Positions 1 to 5,451 of a stretch of DNA of 9,168 bases are shown here, piece by piece. Source of the stretch: Deltaproteobacteria bacterium (GTDB lineage Bacteria; Desulfobacterota; Desulfobulbia; Desulfobulbales; UBA5123); NCBI GenBank assembly GCA_021788685.1, contig JAJYKH010000083.1, forward strand, positions 1-9,168. Reading direction: 5' to 3'. The notes under the pieces were generated by a model. That model made no database searches and was not told the DNA's origin. It saw only the letters and a program-made list of their open reading frames with translations. The translations under genes were made by a program, and so were the position numbers. Within the stretch, counting starts at the first letter, position 1. Every line of letters starts with the position of its first letter.

Positions 1-1
1 C

Positions 2-454
2 CGGGACGCTTTCGTGCTCGCCTCCCTTGGCTGCCGGGTCAAGCTGGCCGAACGGTCACCCATCGTCGCCGCCCTGCTGGCGGACGGCCTGGCGCGGGCC
101 GCGGCCCACCCGGAAACAAGCGAGATCGCCGCCCGCCTGGAGCTCCTGCCGGGCGACAGCCTTCGCCTCCTGGAGGAGATCCGGGGCGGGGACCGGCCCG
201 AGGTGATCTATCTCGACCCGATGTTCCCGTCCCGCGGCAAGAGCAGCCTGGTCAAGAAAGAGATGCGCCTGCTCCGGGAGGTGGCGGGCGAGGACCCCGA
301 TGCCGCCCGGCTGCTCGCCGCCGCCCTCCGGACCGCAACCGTCAGGGTGGCGGTGAAGCGGCCCCGCCTGGCGCCGCCCCTCGACGGCCCTGCCCCCGCT
401 TTCGTCATCACCGGGCAAAGCAATCGGTACGATATCTATCTCACCGGGAGGTGA
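2..454 (+). CDS. rsmJ: 16S rRNA (guanine-N2) methyltransferase RsmJ, 3' part only
   Basis: The reading frame is open from base 2 (Arg-Asp-Ala-Phe-Val...) to the TGA at 452-454, giving 150 residues. RsmJ proteins are usually about 250 residues, so roughly the first 100 lie off the window. RsmJ uses S-adenosylmethionine to methylate N2 of G1516 in helix 45 of 16S rRNA in the cytoplasm. What supports the call: RDAFVLASLGCRV at the left edge, where the family binds SAM; then ERSPIVAALLADGLARA; then YLDPMFP, the catalytic-type D-P-P/M-F-P motif; then LVKKEMR, the VKRPRLAPPL segment, and the C-terminal NRYDIYL. These match the E. coli RsmJ (YhiQ) pattern I recall along the whole length. The apparent GTG start at 14 is internal to the protein. 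Any upstream partner is outside the window. A hairpin covers the stop codon. I am confident of the family; the modified base is known from E. coli only. Confidence 0.93.
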   Translation, partial: RDAFVLASLGCRVKLAERSPIVAALLADGLARAAAHPETSEIAARLELLPGDSLRLLEEIRGGDRPEVIYLDPMFPSRGKSSLVKKEMRLLREVAGEDPDAARLLAAALRTATVRVAVKRPRLAPPLDGPAPAFVITGQSNRYDIYLTGR

Positions 455-469
455 AATCGTCCCTCCCGG
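444..469 (+). terminator. Hairpin over the rsmJ stop codon, probable terminator
   Basis: CCGGGAGG (444-451) pairs perfectly with CCTCCCGG (462-469) around a 10-nt loop that begins with the rsmJ stop codon TGA. The stem therefore uses the last coding bases. Only a short, delayed T-run follows (481-484, in AAGTTTT), so it is not a textbook intrinsic terminator, but its position at the gene end suits a 3'-end or termination role. Confidence 0.45.
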
Positions 470-496
470 CAACACTTAAGTTTTCCGACCTTCCTT

Positions 497-558
497 CTTT
501 TCTTTGCTTGCCTTTATGCCCGGGTTCTCGGGTGCAAAGAAAAAAAGCAAAAGAAAAG
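497..558. repeat. Long imperfect inverted repeat in the rsmJ/aminotransferase gap
   Basis: The left arm (497-522) is pyrimidine-rich: CTTTTCTTTGCTT, then CTTTATGCCCG. The right arm (529-558) is CGGGTGCAAAG followed by an A-rich stretch with GCAAAAGAAAAG. The arms pair along almost their whole length with small bulges around the loop GGTTCT, and the innermost four pairs are CCCG/CGGG. It lies in the 280-bp gap between the convergent rsmJ and aminotransferase genes, where I see no credible gene. Base composition differs sharply from the surrounding GC-rich DNA. It may act as a bidirectional transcription end or be a dispersed intergenic repeat. The remainder of the gap (559-734) shows nothing I can name. 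Confidence 0.5.
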
Positions 559-734
559 GCACCACGCGCCACGCGGTCGCGCCTCCGGCGCGACTCCCCT
601 GCGATGCCCGCAACAGCCGGGCGCTGCTCCGCTGCTCCACGTGCCGAGGGAGGAGAAAACCAAAACAGAGAAACAAATGGCGGAAGGAGTAAGCGGGACC
701 GGTTCCTCCGATTGCTTCGGCTTGCCGCTTACCC

Positions 735-1940
735 TTAAACGGCGGCGGCCGCCTTCGCGAGCGTCGCGGTCATCTGCGCCAGCCGCTCCTTGCTCATCTT
801 CACCGGCACCTGGTAGACGAGGCAGCGGTCCATGATGGCCGCCGACTGAGGCAAGGCCGCGGGGTCGTACACCACCCGCCGCCGGCCGTCCGGCCCCTTG
901 AAGGGCCAGCCCGACTTCGCCAGGGTTGAGCCGGCGAGCAGGTGCTCCCATTTGGGATAGTAGTGCCAAGTATTTTCCGCAAAGTAGATGGCGCCGGCCC
1001 CATTCTCCCGCAGGACCGCGTTGACTTTCTTCGTCTTCTCCGCATCCGGCAGGAAGAAGGCGATGAAGGTGGCAGAGTCCCCGGCCTCGTCCAGGACCGT
1101 GCGGAAGGTGGCCCCGGGAATCTTGGCGATGGCCTCCCGCAGGGCCGCCTTGGTCTTCTTCTGGGCGGCGATCATGGCATCGAGCTTCCGGAGCTGGGCG
1201 AGGCCGATCGCCCCCTGCAGCTCCATCATCCGGAAGTTGAAGCCGATGAAGCTCCGTCCTTCCCCGCCCCGGCCGCCCGGGTTGACCGCGTGATCATGGC
1301 CGTGGTCGTGGTACTCGGACATGGCCCGCCACAGCGTTTCGTCGTCGGTGATGATCATGCCGCCCTCGCCGCAGGTCATGGTCTTCACCGCGTCGAAGGA
1401 GAAGGTGCCGCATTTGCCGAACGTCCCCAGGTGCCGGCCGTTAAGCCGCCCGCCCGCCGCCTGGGCGGTGTCTTCGAGGACCGGGATGCCGTGCCGGTCG
1501 GCAATGGCCTTGATTTCTTCGATTCGCGCCGGGGCGCCCATCATGTGCACCGGGACGATCGCCCTGGTGCGGGGGGTGATCTTCTTTTCCAGGTCGGCCG
1601 GGTCCATGTTGAGGGTGTCGTCGATCTCGGCGAAGACCGGCACCGCGCCGACGTCGAAGACCGCCTCCCAGGTGGCCACGAAGGTGAACCCCTGGGTGAT
1701 GACCTCGTCGCCCGCCCCCACGCCGAGGGCGGTGAGGCCCACCTTCAGGGCCGCGGTGCCGGAGGTGACCGCCTGGGCGTACTTGGCCCCGCAGTAGGCG
1801 GCGAACTGCTGCTCGAATTCCCGCACCTTGTAGATGCCGCGGCGCTGCTCGCCGAACTCGTAGCGGAACAGGACCCCGGTGTCGAGCACCTCCAGGATTT
1901 CCTTTTTCTCTTCGTCACCGAATACTTCGAAACCAGGCAT
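735..1940 (-). CDS. DegT/DnrJ/EryC1/StrS aminotransferase, KdnA-like
   Basis: This is a 401-residue PLP-dependent sugar aminotransferase of fold type I. Visible landmarks are SGTAAL (60-65, PLP phosphate region), LEDTAQAAGG (156-164, Asp157 expected to contact the pyridine nitrogen), and SFDAVKTMTCGEGG (181-194, Lys186 as the Schiff-base lysine). There is also a His-rich stretch HDHGHDH (211-217) and NFRMMELQGAIGLAQLRKLD (235-254). The start MPGFEVFGDEEKKE, the FRY motif at 25-27, TCGEGG, HGHDH and LAQLRKLD match what I recall of Shewanella KdnA. KdnA transfers an amino group to 8-oxo-Kdo to make 8-amino-3,8-dideoxy-octulosonate (Kdo8N) for lipid A-core. Length is normal for the family. The ATG is preceded by AAAGGGAG at 1948-1955, seven bases upstream. 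The gene follows an iron-containing dehydrogenase on the same strand after a 257-bp gap. Family membership is sure; the Kdo8N role is inferred, and another keto-sugar substrate is possible. Confidence 0.9.
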   Translation of the reverse strand: MPGFEVFGDEEKKEILEVLDTGVLFRYEFGEQRRGIYKVREFEQQFAAYCGAKYAQAVTSGTAALKVGLTALGVGAGDEVITQGFTFVATWEAVFDVGAVPVFAEIDDTLNMDPADLEKKITPRTRAIVPVHMMGAPARIEEIKAIADRHGIPVLEDTAQAAGGRLNGRHLGTFGKCGTFSFDAVKTMTCGEGGMIITDDETLWRAMSEYHDHGHDHAVNPGGRGGEGRSFIGFNFRMMELQGAIGLAQLRKLDAMIAAQKKTKAALREAIAKIPGATFRTVLDEAGDSATFIAFFLPDAEKTKKVNAVLRENGAGAIYFAENTWHYYPKWEHLLAGSTLAKSGWPFKGPDGRRRVVYDPAALPQSAAIMDRCLVYQVPVKMSKERLAQMTATLAKAAAAV

Positions 1941-2016
1941 CGGTCATCTCCCTTTAGAGTTTCCATTCCCTTACAAAAATTCACAAGGAAAAGGCCTCGT
2001 TGTTTTTTTGAGCTTG

Positions 2017-2151
2017 CGCCGGTGCTGCATCGGCGTTCACAGGTGCCGCAGATTTAGTCCCTCTTATCCGCAAAGCGGATTTAGAGGGAATTATCCAGCT
2101 GTTGCTGGGCTGTGCAAGCACTTTTGCCCGCTATAGCAGCGCTATGCGGGC
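2017..2151. other. Cluster of four consecutive hairpins in a gene-free region
   Basis: The 257-bp stretch 1941-2197 holds no gene but four stem-loops in a row. They are CGCCG/CGGCG (2017-2035, 9-nt loop); CCCTCT-T-ATCCGC with loop AAA and GCGGAT-TT-AGAGGG (2059-2088); CCAGC/GCTGG (2095-2108, loop TGTT); and GCCCGC-T-ATAGC with loop AGC and GCTATGCGGGC (2126-2151, one bulged T). None is followed by a T-run on the minus strand, so they are not obvious terminators for the dehydrogenase gene upstream. The T-run at 2001-2009 lies on the wrong side for that. The element may be a repeat, an mRNA-processing or stabilising structure, or part of the aminotransferase leader. Confidence 0.5.
2090..2117 (-). 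promoter_or_regulatory. Candidate promoter of the aminotransferase gene
   Basis: On the minus strand TTGCAC (2112-2117) is followed after 16 bases by GATAAT (2090-2095), which matches five of six bases of the sigma70 -10 consensus. Transcription would start near 2083, inside the 2059-2088 hairpin, leaving a leader of about 143 nt before the ATG at 1940. The -35 match is weak (TTG only). Confidence 0.35.
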
Positions 2152-2197
2152 GGAAGCGATCGCGCGAAGATGCGTGGCTGTGGACGCCGGCTCTTCC

Positions 2198-3376
2198 CTA
2201 TTCCCACCACCCCGCGAAGGCCTTTCCGTAGACTTTGATGATGTCATCGCGGGTGGGCCGGCGGGGGTTGTTCTCCACCGGGCGGGTGACCGTGAGGGCG
2301 ACATCCGCCATCTCGGGGATGCGGTCCTTCGGCAGATCAAGCTCGGAGAGGGTGGCCGGAATGCCGACGTCCTCGTTGAGCCGGATCACCGCCTCCACCG
2401 CCCCCATGGCCGCCTCGCGGAGCGAGAGCTCCTCCACCTGCTGGCCCATGATCTCGGCCACCTGGGCGAACTTCTCCGGGGCGCCGAGAAGGTTGTAGTC
2501 CATGACATAGGGCAGGAGCACCGCATTGGCCAGGCCGTGCGGCACCCCGAACATGCCGCCCAGGGGGTAGGCCATGGCGTGCACCAGGCCCACCCCGGCG
2601 GTCGCCAGGGCCTTGCCGGCGAGCAGGCTTCCGAGGAGCATGGCCGCGCGCGCCTCCAGATTCCCGCCGTGGGCGTAGGCCTTGCCCAGGTTATCGCTGA
2701 TGAGCGCAATGGCCTCCAGGCTGTACATCTCGGAAACCGCGTGAGCCTGCACGGAAACATAGGACTCCAGGGCATGGGTGAAGGCGTCCATGCCGGTGGC
2801 GGCGGTCACGTGGGGAGGCAGGCTCAGGGTGAGGGCGGGATCGAGCACCGCCGCCTCAGGGTAGAGGGGATCGCCGTTCATGCCGCCCTTGGACTTGGTC
2901 TTCTCGTTGATGAACACCGCGGTGAAGGAGACCTCGGCGCCGGTGCCGGCGGTGGTGGGCACCATGATCTTGGGCAGCCCGGGCTTCTTGATCTTGCCCA
3001 GGCCCAGGTAATCCTCGGCCTTGCCGCCGTTGGTGAGGAGGATGCTCACCGCCTTGGCGATGTCCATGGCCGAGCCGCCGCCCACGCCGATCACGCAGTC
3101 GGCCTTGGCCTTCTTGGCGAGCTTGGCGGCCTCGTCGGCCAGCTTCAAGCCCGGCTCGGGATCGACCCGGTCGTAGATGGTATAATCGATCTTGGCCTGC
3201 GCCAACGGCGCGGTGATGGTGTCGAGGAGGCCGGCCGCCTTCAGCCCGGGATCCACCGTCATGAAGACCTTGCTGCCGCCCAGCTCCCGGACCATGGACG
3301 CCAGGTCGGCGATGGCGCCGGCCCCGAAGCGGATGCGGGTGGGCTGGTTGATGGTGAACGACTGCTTTTCGATCAT
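2198..3376 (-). CDS. Iron-containing (type III) alcohol dehydrogenase
   Basis: This 392-residue protein belongs to the iron-dependent alcohol dehydrogenase family (PF00465), which interconverts alcohols and aldehydes or ketones with NAD(P). GVGGGSAMDIAK (97-108) is the nucleotide-binding motif, followed by VPTTAGTGAEVS (139-150). The four metal ligands are all present: Asp197 and His201 in GMDAFTHALE, His266 in GLVHAMAYPLGG, and His280 in GVPHGLANAVLLP. Their spacing is that of FucO. Length is standard. The frame stays open up to 3553, but the ATG at 3374-3376 has a good ribosome site (GAGAAAGGA about seven bases upstream), and family proteins begin near the IRFGAGA motif (residues 15-21). 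The extra 59 residues upstream have no family resemblance. Next on the strand is the KdnA-like transaminase. Since KdnB is also in this family, an 8-oxidase role is conceivable, but the motifs resemble general ethanol, lactaldehyde or diol dehydrogenases more. The substrate cannot be read from sequence. Confidence 0.93.
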   Translation of the reverse strand: MIEKQSFTINQPTRIRFGAGAIADLASMVRELGGSKVFMTVDPGLKAAGLLDTITAPLAQAKIDYTIYDRVDPEPGLKLADEAAKLAKKAKADCVIGVGGGSAMDIAKAVSILLTNGGKAEDYLGLGKIKKPGLPKIMVPTTAGTGAEVSFTAVFINEKTKSKGGMNGDPLYPEAAVLDPALTLSLPPHVTAATGMDAFTHALESYVSVQAHAVSEMYSLEAIALISDNLGKAYAHGGNLEARAAMLLGSLLAGKALATAGVGLVHAMAYPLGGMFGVPHGLANAVLLPYVMDYNLLGAPEKFAQVAEIMGQQVEELSLREAAMGAVEAVIRLNEDVGIPATLSELDLPKDRIPEMADVALTVTRPVENNPRRPTRDDIIKVYGKAFAGWWE

Positions 3377-3440
3377 GGCGTTGTCCTTTCTCGTTGAAGA
3401 ACCGGGAATAAAGGGATAGTTTCTTGCAGCACCCCGCCCG

Positions 3441-3466
3441 GAAACGAAAACCCGTCCGAAGACGAG
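3441..3466 (-). promoter_or_regulatory. Terminator-like hairpin in the dehydrogenase leader (possible attenuator)
   Basis: Read on the minus strand, CUCGUC (3466-3461) and GACGGG (3456-3451) form a six-pair stem closed by the very stable UUCG tetraloop, followed at once by UUUUCGUUU (3450-3442). It sits about 65 nt upstream of the ATG and downstream of the promoter at 3566-3593, so it would lie in the 5' leader. The stem is short, and it may simply be chance in GC-rich DNA. Confidence 0.3.
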
Positions 3467-3565
3467 GTGCGGGGGAGCCGACAAGCGGAGCACGTCCGGA
3501 TCCGCCGGGCAGCCGCGGAAGCGGGCCTGGGGCCTTTTTCGGATAGGCACCATTACCCGCAGGCG

Positions 3566-3593
3566 ATTCTACTGTAGCTCTTTAAAAAAGCAA
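3566..3593 (-). promoter_or_regulatory. Sigma70-type promoter for the alcohol dehydrogenase
   Basis: On the minus strand TTGCTT (3593-3588) and TAGAAT (3571-3566) are separated by 16 bases, inside an AT-rich patch that stands out from the GC-rich surroundings. TAGAAT matches five of six consensus bases. The predicted start near 3559 gives a leader of roughly 180 nt. The intergenic region 3377-3686 separates this gene from the divergent yjgA/darP, for which I could not find a convincing promoter. Confidence 0.5.
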
Positions 3594-3686
3594 ACGACTT
3601 TCTCGAAATACCGAAAGGGCCCCCGTTTCAAACCCATGCGGGCCGGCGGCCCTTCCCGCTTCCCATTCACGAGCAATCCCGAATTT

Positions 3687-4220
3687 ATGGACATCAGCAA
3701 ATCGGAACGGAAAAGGCAGGCAGGCCAGATCGAGGAGCTGGCCATGGAGCTGGTCGAGCTGGCCCCGGCGGAGCTGGCCGCCCTGCCCGCCGATCATGAG
3801 CTGAAGCAGGAGATCCGGGATGCCGGGGGGCTCAAGGCCGGGGCGCGCAAACGGCAAATCAAGCACATCGCCAAGGAGCTGCGCCGGGTGGACACGGGGC
3901 CCTTCCTCGCCTTCCTCGCCCAGCGGAAGGGCTCCAAGCTGCAGGAAAACCGGGAGCACCAGGAGCTGGAGCAGGTGCGGGACGCGATCATTGCGGAAGC
4001 CATCGATGCCCAGCGGGAGAAGGAAACCGAGGGCTTCCCCCTGCGGGAGCAGGATTGGGAAAGCGCGACCCTGGCCGAGGCGGCCGAGCGCTGGCCGGAC
4101 CTCGACCAGGGAGCCGTCCACCAGGCCGCCACCCGCTTTGCCATGAGCCGGAAGCCGGCCTACAAGCGGGACATCTTCCGGCATCTGAAGGCGGCGAAGG
4201 AGCGGCAAAACTTTGGCTGA
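3687..4220 (+). CDS. darP: Ribosome-biogenesis factor YjgA/DarP (DUF615)
   Basis: The 177-residue product matches the YjgA/DarP family, a cytoplasmic helical protein that associates with late 50S precursors and promotes large-subunit maturation in E. coli. The family signature is seen in SKSERKRQA (4-12), LPADHELKQEI (33-43), ARKRQIKHIAKELRRVD (53-69), ERWPD (134-138) and the C-terminal RDIFRHLKAAKE (161-172). The sequence is highly charged and helical, with no signal peptide or membrane segment. It lacks the acidic N-terminal tail of the E. coli protein, and it has a more charged middle (about 90-125). ATG 3687 was chosen because the family core begins at SKSE. An in-frame ATG at 3636 would add 17 residues (MRAGGPSR...) unlike the family. 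Neither start has a strong ribosome site. It is divergent from the dehydrogenase, and the PPC-domain gene follows 147 bp downstream. I am confident of the family; the role is transferred from E. coli. Confidence 0.9.
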   Translation: MDISKSERKRQAGQIEELAMELVELAPAELAALPADHELKQEIRDAGGLKAGARKRQIKHIAKELRRVDTGPFLAFLAQRKGSKLQENREHQELEQVRDAIIAEAIDAQREKETEGFPLREQDWESATLAEAAERWPDLDQGAVHQAATRFAMSRKPAYKRDIFRHLKAAKERQNFG

Positions 4221-4256
4221 GAGATCAGCCGGATTTGTGTCTTCATCGTCGTCGCG

Positions 4257-4305
4257 GTCGTTGTCGTCATCGGTTCCGAACCTCGACTACGATCACGACA
4301 ACGAC
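4257..4305. repeat. 16-bp inverted repeat between darP and the PPC-domain gene
   Basis: GTCGTTGTCGTCATCG (4257-4272) and CGATCACGACAACGAC (4290-4305) are reverse complements except at one position. The 17-nt spacer itself contains the short palindrome GGTT-CCG-AACC overlapping the arm end. The flanks carry more TCGTCGTCG and ACAACGACAACC trinucleotide-like sequence. No T-run follows, so a simple terminator for darP is not well supported. It resembles a dispersed intergenic repeat or cruciform-forming element. Confidence 0.6.
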
Positions 4306-4367
4306 AACCACTTCGCTGAAAACGAAAATCCTTGTTGGGATGCTGGAAACATCAAAAGGAGACTGAC

Positions 4368-4802
4368 ATGGATTACCGCACCGGCCGCGTCGGCCGAATC
4401 GTGGTGGCCCGTTTCGACCATGGCGAGGACTTCCTGGCCGGGCTCACGGAAATCGTCAAAAAAGAGGAGATCCGCGCCGGTTTTCTGCATCTTCTCGGCG
4501 GGGTCCAGGAGGCGGACGTGGTCACCGGGCCCCGGGAGCCGGTGATGCCCCCGGACCCGGTCTGGCGCGAGGTGAAAACCCGGGAAACCCTGGCCACCGG
4601 CAGCATCTTTTGGGACGGCCCCGAGCCGAAGATGCATCTCCATGCCGCCCTGGGGCATCACGGCGAGACCATCACCGGCTGCGTGCGGCGGAAGGCGAAG
4701 GTCTACCTCGTCATCGAGGCGTACATCTTCGAAATCCTCGACCTCGGCGCCGGCCGGCCCTGGTACCCTGAAGGCGGGTTCAATCGGCTCACCTTTTCAT
4801 GA
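4368..4802 (+). CDS. PPC/DUF296 domain protein
   Basis: This 144-residue protein is essentially a single PPC (plants and prokaryotes conserved, DUF296) domain, the fold fused to AT-hooks in plant AHL proteins and free-standing in bacteria and archaea. The pattern is ARFDHGEDFLAGLTEI (14-29), IRAGFLHLLGGVQEA (35-49), GSIFWDGPEPKMHLHAALGHHGE (78-100) and TGCVRRKAKVYLVIEAYIFE (103-122). The HLH motif (His90, His92) followed by His97-His98 is the likely metal-binding patch of the prokaryotic form. Domain length is normal. Start ATG 4368 has AAGGAG at 4356-4361, six bases upstream. An in-frame ATG at 4332 adds 12 residues and has no comparable site. There is no AT-hook, signal peptide or membrane segment, so DNA binding should not be assumed. 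Bacterial PPC proteins have no settled biochemical function, to my knowledge. It may be cotranscribed with darP, although an inverted repeat intervenes. Confidence 0.88.
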   Translation: MDYRTGRVGRIVVARFDHGEDFLAGLTEIVKKEEIRAGFLHLLGGVQEADVVTGPREPVMPPDPVWREVKTRETLATGSIFWDGPEPKMHLHAALGHHGETITGCVRRKAKVYLVIEAYIFEILDLGAGRPWYPEGGFNRLTFS

Positions 4803-4870
4803 GCCTGGCCGTGCAAGGTAGAGCGATCCCCTCCGGTACCCAATATCCCAACGAAAACCCCAAATTTCAT

Positions 4871-4900
4871 TTGACAAGAAGGCGCATCTTCCTGCATTAT
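4871..4900 (+). promoter_or_regulatory. Sigma70-type promoter for the CBM48 gene
   Basis: A perfect TTGACA (4871-4876) is followed after 18 bases by CATTAT (4895-4900; four of six, including the key A and final T). Both sit in the only AT-rich patch between the PPC and CBM48 genes. Transcription would start near 4907, leaving a leader of about 65 nt before the ATG at 4972. Confidence 0.6.
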
Positions 4901-4954
4901 CTAAACAATTGAAGGGATTATACAGGAGAGCAAGTACGGCGACGAAGTTTTTCC

Positions 4955-4962
4955 AAAGGAGG
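4955..4962 (+). promoter_or_regulatory. Ribosome binding site that selects the second ATG
   Basis: AAAGGAGG directly abuts an ATG at 4963, leaving no spacing, while a second in-frame ATG at 4972 lies nine bases away. Spacing favours translation from 4972. Confidence 0.65.
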
Positions 4963-4971
4963 ATGAACGCC

Positions 4972-5289
4972 ATGCCCCGCGCCACCACAGCCAGCAAGAG
5001 CAGGGAAGCAGGAGCCAAGAAAGCGGCCGCGGCATCCACCGAGTTCACGGTGTATGCCCCCGAAGCCCGGGAAGTGCAATTGGTTGGCGACTTCAACGAC
5101 TGGAACGGCGCCGACTACAAGATGCGCCGCTTCAAGGACGGCACCTGGAAGAAGAAGGTGAAGCTCCAGCCGGGCCGTTACGAATACCGCTTTGTGGTGG
5201 ACGGCGACTGGTGGACCGATCCGGAGAACCCCGATCGCCAGCCGAATGCCTATGGCTCGGAAAATTCGGTGGCGACGATTTCAGGCTGA
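4972..5289 (+). CDS. Small CBM48 (AMPK-beta-like) glycogen-binding domain protein
   Basis: The 105-residue product is a lone CBM48/isoamylase early-set domain after a short Lys/Ala-rich tail (1-22). The beta-sandwich runs from FTVYAP (25-30) to the end. The glycogen-binding landmarks are VGDFNDW (38-44, Trp44), DGTWKKKVKL (56-65, Trp59), YEYRFVVDGDWWTDP (70-84) and the GSEN tract (95-98), whose Asn98 sits where AMPK-beta Asn150 contacts glucan. No catalytic domain is attached, so it is not a branching or debranching enzyme. A role as a glycogen-associated accessory or scaffold is plausible but not shown. No signal peptide is seen, hence it is likely cytoplasmic. The gene has its own promoter (4871-4900) and ends convergent with the carboxylase operon. 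No glycogen gene lies nearby. The domain call is secure; function is open. Confidence 0.88.
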   Translation: MPRATTASKSREAGAKKAAAASTEFTVYAPEAREVQLVGDFNDWNGADYKMRRFKDGTWKKKVKLQPGRYEYRFVVDGDWWTDPENPDRQPNAYGSENSVATISG

Positions 5290-5313
5290 AGGCCGGAGGA
5301 ACAGAAGCGCGTT

Positions 5314-5380
5314 AGGTTGGAGGCAACGGCATAAGGTTTTGCCTCAACCTCCAACCTTAAGCGGAGCGCTCCTCCAACCT
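5314..5380. repeat. Three copies of a 10-bp repeat after the CBM48 gene
   Basis: AGGTTGGAGG (5314-5323) is inverted relative to two direct copies of CCTCCAACCT at 5348-5357 and 5371-5380. The first copy can pair with either of the others, giving two alternative hairpins. Related CCTCAACCT-like sequence fills the space (GCCTCAACCTCC). This lies in the 162-bp convergent region between the CBM48 gene and the carboxyltransferase gene. Confidence 0.6.
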
Positions 5381-5387
5381 CTGGCCC

Positions 5388-5423
5388 ACAAAACCGGCGA
5401 TCCTAGCGGACCACCGGTTTTGT
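5388..5423. terminator. Probable bidirectional terminator between CBM48 and carboxyltransferase genes
   Basis: ACAAAACCGG (5388-5397) and CCGGTTTTGT (5414-5423) form a perfect 10-pair stem with a 16-nt loop. On either strand the stem ends in a GC part followed by TTTTGT, the usual layout of a shared terminator between convergent genes. It lies 98 bases past the CBM48 stop and 28 bases past the carboxyltransferase stop. Confidence 0.6.
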
Positions 5424-5451
5424 TCATCATCACGCAGGCAGCAGGCGCCAA

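Noticed and set aside
451..738. Small open frames in the rsmJ-aminotransferase gap
   Set aside because: They run through the A/T-rich inverted repeat, give Lys/Arg/Ser-rich peptides with no family match, and have no good ribosome site.
942..2057. A 371-codon plus-strand open frame opposite the aminotransferase
   Set aside because: It is the antisense shadow of a well-supported gene in GC-rich DNA; the translation is low-complexity (Gly, Val, His, Arg, Asp) and matches no family.
2198..3376. Naming the dehydrogenase kdnB
   Set aside because: The family and neighbour fit, but the GMDAFTHALE and GVPHGLANAV motifs match general type III dehydrogenases better than the KdnB sequence I recall, and the gap to the transaminase is large.
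2102..3397. A 431-codon plus-strand open frame opposite the alcohol dehydrogenase
   Set aside because: Same codon-bias artefact: the complementary frame of a high-GC gene. There is no ribosome site and no recognisable domain.
3524..3539. GGCC-TGG-GGCC followed by five T on the plus strand
   Set aside because: It looks like an intrinsic terminator, but the stem is only four pairs and no plus-strand gene lies upstream; the region is the minus-strand leader of the dehydrogenase.
3374..3553. A 59-residue N-terminal extension of the alcohol dehydrogenase
   Set aside because: The frame is open, but the family begins at the 3376 ATG, which has a clear ribosome site, and the extension runs nearly to the predicted transcription start.
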